Source of the DNA: Lutraria lutraria
Taxonomy: Eukaryota > Mollusca > Bivalvia > Venerida > Mactridae
Reading direction: 5' to 3'
NCBI GenBank assembly: GCA_964023205.1
Contig: OZ026839.1
Span: forward strand, 12,616,386-12,680,385
DNA: 64,000 nucleotides
Part shown: piece after piece, positions 57,921 to 64,000 of the stretch
Position numbering within the stretch: position 1 is the stretch's first letter
Layout: every line of letters begins with the position of its first letter
Program-made: the position numbers and the translations under genes
The notes under the pieces: model-generated
Told to the model about the DNA's origin: nothing
Database searches by the model: none
The model's input: only the letters and a program-made list of their open reading frames with translations

Positions 57921-59062
57921 CAAGAGGGCCAAGATGGCCCTATATTGCTCACATAACAATCACTGTTCACTCATTGAAACATTGTTTTGAACCGGTGACC
58001 TAGTTTTTGACCCCAGACGACCTATGTTCGAATTTGTCTTACATATCATTAAGACAAACAGTCTGACTAGGTTTGGTGAAGATACGATCAAAATTTGACA
58101 TCTACAGTGTTAATAAGGTTTTCCTAAGATTTGACCTTGTGACCTGGTTGTTGACCCTAGGTGACCCATATTTGAACTTGTCCTTAATATCATTAAGACA
58201 AACAATCTGACAAGGTTTGGCCAAGATCCAATCAAAACCATAACATTTAGAGCTTTTACAAGATTTTTACCTAAGATTTGACCTTGTGACCCAGTTTTTG
58301 AACCCAGCTGACCCATGTTCATCCTTGACCCACATATCATTGAGGCAAACATTTTGACAAGGTTTGGTGAAGATCCAATTAAAACTGTGACATCTACAGT
58401 GTTAACAAAGTTTTCCTAAGATTTGACCTGGTGACCTAGTTATTGACCCCAGATGACCCATATTTATACTTGACCGTTATATCATTAAAACAAACGATTT
58501 GACAAAGTTTGGTGAAGATCCAATAATAACTGTGAAATCTACAGTGTTAACATGGTTTTTTATAAATTTGACCTAGCGACCTAGTTTTTGACCCAAGATG
58601 ACCGATGTTCGAACTCGTCCAAGATATTATGAAGACAAACATTCTGACAAGGTTTCATGATCATCCAATCAAAACAGTGACTTCTAGAGTGTTCACAAGG
58701 TTTTCCAGCAATTTGCCCTAGTGACCTAATTTTACTACAGAAATTACCCATTTTCAAACTTGACCTACATATTATTAAAATAAACATTCTGACAAAGTTT
58801 CATGAAGATAAATTCAAAACAGTGATTTCTAAAGTGTTCACAAGGTTTTCCCTTATTTGGCCCTGGTGACCTAGTTTTTGACCCCAAATGGCCCAATATC
58901 AAACTCGTCCGAGATTTTGTTGATATTAACGTTCTGACCCAGTTTTGCTAAAATTGAGCCAAAAATGTGGCCCCTAGTGTGGTCACAACATAAAGTTTGA
59001 CGACGCACGACGCCGGACGGAGAGTGATCCTAATAGCTCACTTTGTGACATGTGAGCTAAAA
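57921..59062 (+). mobile_element. 1.14-kb dispersed element, copy 2
   Basis: Same ends and order of internal units as copy 1, and full length. Very similar to copy 3, 430 bp downstream in the same orientation. Confidence 0.8.
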
Positions 59063-59490
59063 ACAAATCAAACCTGAAAAACTGAACTTAATATAATCAG
59101 TCTGTTTTAACACCAATTTGTAAAACTAGGAAATCCAACACACTTGATATACAAAAAATGTATATTTACAGTGGACTCTCGTTGACTGGAACTCAGGTAA
59201 GTTCGAACAACCCAGAATTCACTTAAGTTTCTAATAACGCCAGGATAGAAACATTGTAAGGTGCAGCTTTCTTGCAAAGTAATAGATACTAATTTGGGAA
59301 ATAAATAAACAAGAATGCATTACTTCTTTTCAATTTGTTTAAAAACATTGAATTAACAAGTCATAAAACAAAAGATGTTTCAAATTTCAAAATAAAAATG
59401 TACTGGTAATAAATAACAATTAACATAACTATGTTTAATGATTAAATCTGACACTACCATTATGCAATAGTATGAAATAAATAGTAAAAA

Positions 59491-60637
59491 CAAGAGGGCC
59501 AAGATGGCCCTATATCGCTCACATGACAATCACTGTTCACTCATTAAAACATTGTTTTGAACCGGTGACCTAGTTTTTGACCCCAGACGACCTATGTTCG
59601 AATTTGTCTTACATATCATTAAGACAAACAGTCTGACTAGGTTTGGTGAAGATACGATCAAAATTTGACATCTACAGTGTTAATAAGGTTTTCCTAAGAT
59701 TTGACCTTGTGACTTGGTTTTTGACCCTAGGTGACCCATATTTGAACTTGTCCTTAATATCATTAAGACAAACAATCTGACAAGGTTTGGCCAAGATCCA
59801 ATCAAAACTGTGACATTAAGAGCTTTTACAAGATTTTTACCTAAGATTTGACCTTGTGACCCAGTTTTTGAACCCGGCTGACCCATGTTCATCCTTGACC
59901 CACATATCATTGAGGCAAACATTTTGACAAGGTTTGGTGAAGATCCAATTAAAACTGACATCTACAGTGTTAACAAAGTTTTCCTAAGATTTGACCTGGT
60001 GACCTAGTTATTGACCCCAGATGACCCATATTTATACTTGACCGTTATATCATTAAAACAAACGATTTGACAAAGTTTGGTGAAGATCCAATAATAACTG
60101 TGAAATCTACAGTGTTAACATGGTTTTTCATAAGATTTGACCTAGCGACCTAGTTTTTGACCCAAGATGACCCATGTTCAAACTCGTCCAAGATATTATG
60201 AAGACAAACATTCTGACAAGGTTTCATGATCATCCAATCAAAACAGTGACTTCTAGAGTGTTCACAAGGTTTTCCAGCAATTTGCCCTAGTGACCTAATT
60301 TTACTACAGAAATTACCCATTTTCAAACTTGACCTACATATTATTAAAATAAACATTCTGACAAAGTTTCATGAAGATAAATTCAAAACAGTGATTTCTA
60401 AAGTGTTCACAAGGTTTTCCCTTATTTGGCCCTGGTGACCTAGTTTTTGACCCCAAATGGCCCAATATCGAACTCGTCCGAGATTTTGTTAATATTAACG
60501 TTCTGACCCAGTTTTGCTAAAATTGAGCCAAAAATGTGACCCCTAGTGTGGTCACAACAAAAAGTTTGACGACGCACGACGCCGGACGGAGAGTGATCCT
60601 AATAGCTCACTTTGTCACTTTGTGACATGTGAGCTAA
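59491..60637 (+). mobile_element. 1.14-kb dispersed element, copy 3
   Basis: Full length. It retains the 'cactttgtcactttgtgac' doublet near the right end, shared with copy 1 and single in copy 2. Confidence 0.8.
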
Positions 60638-61039
60638 TAAACAAACAAAAAATAAAGAGAGCATTATTGCCATAGCATGCTCACCAGAACATAAGAAATA
60701 CCTGTAAGTTTTCAATAAAGCAATATAGTGAAATAAAACTTTTCCCTGAAAACAATGATTTCTAAGTGTCAGATGCTGTCAAAAAAAGATATGCATGGCC
60801 ATAGGTAAACAAACGCTGAACTTTAATGTCTAAAAGATTTTAACTTATTCTGTTCAAGTGAGAGAGGTGGCAATGCTTATATGGTCATAATCCAATAAAA
60901 TTGTTCCTTCAGAAATTAGAGCAGAAAAGGTTAATTTTGTCAATTCCGGACAATGTAAGGGCAAAAACTCTAGAATGCCCTAAATCATCCCTGTGCTAAT
61001 TATTAGAATCAGATAGCACTTTCAGTGATTTTTCACTTT

Positions 61040-61218
61040 CTATAGAAGATGCCAATTATAGGCCTCTTCCCAAATGAAAATTTCTTTAAAATCATGCAGT
61101 TTTCCCAAAAATCTAAACTTACACCAGCTATCTTATTTCCCAACTCAGCAATTTTAGTGAAAATTCTTCCCAAAATCAACAGGCTAAGGCCTCTTCCCAA
61201 TGAATAGGGAAAAAAACA
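61040..61218 (-). repeat. Dispersed repeat 'GGGAAGAGGCCTATAATTGG', reversed copy
   Basis: Mirrors 30686-30855: 'ataggcctcttcccaaatgaaaatttc', 'catgcagttttcccaaaa' and 'ggctaaggcctcttcccaatgaa' in the corresponding reversed order. Confidence 0.6.
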
Positions 61219-62156
61219 CTGACTTTATCACATATTGAGACATAATTCATCTCTTATAGTTTATAGACAGCAAGTGAAGAAACAAAACTGGACTAGAACC
61301 TTTGAATCAGGCAAGCTAATAAATAACTTAAATAATGACATGAAAAATGTCAAAGAGACAGGCAACATCCCAAAATAATGTAAAAATAAAGCTGTAAAAC
61401 TCTTTTCATACTACCAATTGCAATACAAAATGTTCTTGCTGCCAGGTCTTCAAATTCATGGAAAGCATTCTAAGGGAATAAATACTTGTCTGTTAAAAAT
61501 TTAAATCTATAGCAATAATCTGCAAAAGTAACATTCATAAAAGATCAGACCAATCTGTTGAATGTCTAAAAAAAGATTGATACTCTAAAATCATTTAGAA
61601 TTTCATAACAGGAGATTGTTTAACATACTAAATATACATTGTATGCGTAATGTTAATTCTGCAGTTTTAAAAATGAAGAGTACAATTTACAACATGATTC
61701 TGAAATTTTGTCAAAGACAGCATGCAACCTCCATTTCAGATGTAGTCAAGAAATGTGAGAGCTCTGAAGATACGGAAGATACTACCGCCATTTCAAAAGG
61801 TGGGGGCATAAAACCGTAAAACTCTATCAAAGGTGCATTTTATTTGATTGGGTTGAAATTCTGCCTCTGTAATGAAGACATTTCTGGAGATATTGTGAGG
61901 TATTCATACTCTAAACTTTCCCGTTATCACATCATCATTTTAACCAGTTCCATTTTCATCACTTTCTGTTTTATCATCATTAACATCATAAATGTTTTAA
62001 GAGCAAACAGAGCACTCATTTGACTCCTAAAAATGGTACTTAGAATCATGTTACAAGCTCCTGACTCTTGATAATTTGTTCCAAAGGATCAAATTTACTA
62101 TCACATGACCATTGTAGGAAACTCTAGACTTGACTCTTAATATAACTTTTTGACCT

Positions 62157-63005
62157 TCAACTATCGGTATCCGGAGAGCACCCTAAGCTTACATTAGTAT
62201 CATTTAACATACTATTATCATTCACTTTAGTACTTCCTTTTGAACAGTGTTTAACATAAAACCATTCATTCCAATTATCCCAGTGGTAATTACCTATCTT
62301 TGATTCTACCATTGATGCTGCTTGTAAATGTAGAAAAGGTAAATGTGAACCTAATTCACTTATTTGATGTTTTTTATTACCCTCAACTAAGTCCTCTTTT
62401 TCACTCATTCCTTTATCAGTTTCATTGTAACAATCTCCGTACTTCACATATGAGAAGTACCAGTCAAACACAAAGGCAACAGAATTATCAAAAAGTACTC
62501 TATACTTAGTAGGTAAAAAACAGAAGTTAATAATTTGTGCAGGAGGCCAGATAAACCATTCTGCTACATATAAAGTTTTTCCTTTTGTCACTAACTCATT
62601 TCTGAATTCACTTCCCCGCTTGCCTTCCAAGTACGAAGTCAGAGACAGAAATGATAGAATGGTAACGGGTGAACACAATAACTGATCAACTATCAATTTT
62701 TTGGCTACCACTCGGAATGTTTTCCCTGGCAACCACCAATCCAAAAACAGGTACCAATAGTGGCAAAATGGTCCAATCACAAGACCTGTTATACCAACAT
62801 CTCGACTCCGCCTCTGGTCCCAACCTTTGATTTCCTTCTTTAAAATTTGATATCTTTGCTGTAGTCCATCACCAGTGCATGACATAATCACAGATATAGT
62901 TGTGTTGGTGTACAGTAAGTATTTCTGAGAAAACAAAGTCTTCAGAGTTTTTTTTATATTGAGAACAGACTGTTGACTGTACAAACGAACCACTCTGGCA
63001 GCCAT
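62157..63005 (-). CDS. MPV17L2: MPV17L2-like mitochondrial membrane protein
   Basis: An uninterrupted 282-codon frame of the Mpv17/PMP22 family, small four-helix proteins of the mitochondrial inner membrane or peroxisome. In mammals MPV17L2 supports mitochondrial ribosome assembly. Family landmarks: YLLYTNTTISVIMSCTGDGL (29-48), DQRRSRDVGITGLVIGPFCH (63-82) with YWYLFLDWWLPG, KKLIVDQLLCSP (102-113), ADW-like VAEWFIWPPAQIINFCFLP (147-165) and DWYFSYVKY (181-189). The first 25 residues are basic and hydroxylated, like a mitochondrial targeting sequence. The last ~90 residues, polar and acidic, exceed the usual length of about 200. A TTTCAG acceptor 6 bases before the ATG shows a 5' UTR intron; the upstream exon is not located. 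MPV17L2 fits better than MPV17 by the DQRRS and WPPAQ contexts. Confidence 0.93.
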   Translation of the reverse strand: MAARVVRLYSQQSVLNIKKTLKTLFSQKYLLYTNTTISVIMSCTGDGLQQRYQILKKEIKGWDQRRSRDVGITGLVIGPFCHYWYLFLDWWLPGKTFRVVAKKLIVDQLLCSPVTILSFLSLTSYLEGKRGSEFRNELVTKGKTLYVAEWFIWPPAQIINFCFLPTKYRVLFDNSVAFVFDWYFSYVKYGDCYNETDKGMSEKEDLVEGNKKHQISELGSHLPFLHLQAASMVESKIGNYHWDNWNEWFYVKHCSKGSTKVNDNSMLNDTNVSLGCSPDTDS

Positions 63006-63087
63006 TTTTCCTGAAAGACATAAATTATCAAAATTATCTTTAACACAAAAATTTCACTTCTAATTTATCAATACCCTTTTAGAAGTA

Positions 63088-63232
63088 CAGTCAAACATGT
63101 GGACAAAGGCCACCTTTGGTAAGACAAAGTGTGGCGTTTCTTGACAGGTTAGTTCATTCTAAAAAAGCAATGATGTTTCATCAAAGAATTGCCTTTTATC
63201 ACAGGGTGGCCTTTATTTAGAAGCGACTGCAG
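63088..63232. mobile_element. MITE, 'CAGTCAAACATGTG' family, flanked by TA
   Basis: CAGTCAAACATGTGGACAAA at the left, GCGACTGCAG at the right, TA on both sides, with the internal 'agggtggccttt' block. Inserted upstream of the MPV17L2 coding exon, in its probable 5' intron. Confidence 0.6.
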
Positions 63233-63780
63233 TACTTAATTTCTATTGAGTTGGCAAACCAGCTTCTCTAATGGCAAGAGATTAAATAGGACTTTAAGAC
63301 CAATGCCAAGTAAAACTTTTCCCTTATTTGTATAATTTGTACAATGGATTTTTGCTTGGAAACTTTGTACATGTGGTAATTTTAGCTTTTTATTATTTCC
63401 TTAGTTGAACTTCAGCTTTCCATAGCCGTCAATTGCTCAGCAGCATGAATTTTTATGCATCTACCTTATTACTACGTAAATCAACATCCGCCATGCAATT
63501 GCTGAACTAGTTCCCGTTTCATTTTGCAGTGCTAGTCTATACATGTAAGTTCAGTTTCCATGAGTACTTTCAGTACTTTGATTACCGCTTGTCAACAACT
63601 GAACTAAATCGGTAAACGCTAAAGAGACACCAGCAGAGCGAGGACACCAGTAGAGGTAGGTTTCGGAAAATTCCGTAACTCCGCCTACTGGTAAGAAATA
63701 AAAAGTATGGAGTACCGGACTTCGTCTCTCGAAATGAAATTCTTATTCCATTATTAACAGTAAAATACTGAAAACAATTA

Positions 63781-64000
63781 AGGCACCTACCCTCACTGGA
63801 TGTCCACTTATAAAACTTTAAAATATATTAACTGAGGCACCTACCCTCACTGGATGTCCACATTTAACATTAAATGATATTAAATTAAGACACCTACCCT
63901 CACTGGATGTCCACATTTAATGATATTAAACTAAGACACCTACCCTCACTGGATGTCCACATTTAACATTAAATGATATTAAACTAAGACACCAACCCTC
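63781..64000. repeat. ~53-bp tandem repeat, truncated by window end
   Basis: Four full units and the start of a fifth of 'cacctaccctcactggatgtcca' plus an AT-rich spacer ('tttaacattaaatgatattaaacta'). Unit lengths vary, one about 46 bp. Read on minus, each contains GAGGGTAGGTG, which looks like a splice donor. Confidence 0.8.

Noticed and set aside
61616..61819. Possible terminal plus-strand exon (DVVKKCESSEDTEDTT)
   Set aside because: It has an acceptor-like CCATTTCAG and a stop, but no upstream exon or homology could be found.

Overview
The window looks like nuclear DNA of a bivalve mollusc. Genes have many short exons with GT-AG introns, the DNA is AT-rich, and intergenic space is packed with short dispersed repeats. 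These include tRNA-headed SINEs with GGCGTTAAAC-type tails, many short inverted-repeat elements, and families beginning 'AAGAGGGCCAAGATGGCCC' or built on 'TGACCTTGACCTTTGACC', which I associate from memory with bivalve genomes. No species can be named from this.

Five protein genes can be supported. (1) About 3914-8699 (+): a small six-exon gene of unrecognised product whose first exon runs into a 200-N assembly gap. (2) 17478-32214 (-): a full-length heat shock factor 1 (HSF1) gene with 14 coding exons, including a 6-nt microexon; the predicted 546-residue protein has no cysteine. (3) 36502-44442 (+): an eight-exon gene for a basic, probably nuclear protein of an uncharacterised family with a DHNHH motif; its last exon appears frameshifted. 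(4) 46187-49143 (-): a four-exon gene with an RG-rich N-terminus and a stand-alone P2X7 C-terminal (ballast) zinc domain, also apparently frameshifted in its last exon. Genes 3 and 4 are convergent. (5) 62157-63005 (-): an MPV17L2-like mitochondrial membrane protein with an uninterrupted coding region.

Layout: 1-3900 is gene-poor; 3.9-8.8 kb gene 1; 8.8-17.2 kb repeats, including a 45-bp minisatellite; 17.2-32.2 kb HSF1 with SINEs and MITEs in introns; 32.2-36.5 kb a tandem duplication and a possible promoter; 36.5-49.1 kb the convergent pair; 49.2-61.9 kb a repeat island with three 1.14-kb elements and tandem families of about 145-165 bp; 62.2-63.0 kb MPV17L2; 63.8-64.0 kb the start of a roughly 53-bp tandem array. 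The five genes show no shared pathway. HSF1 is the master regulator of the cytosolic heat-shock response and MPV17L2 is a mitochondrial ribosome-assembly factor in mammals; their proximity looks incidental.
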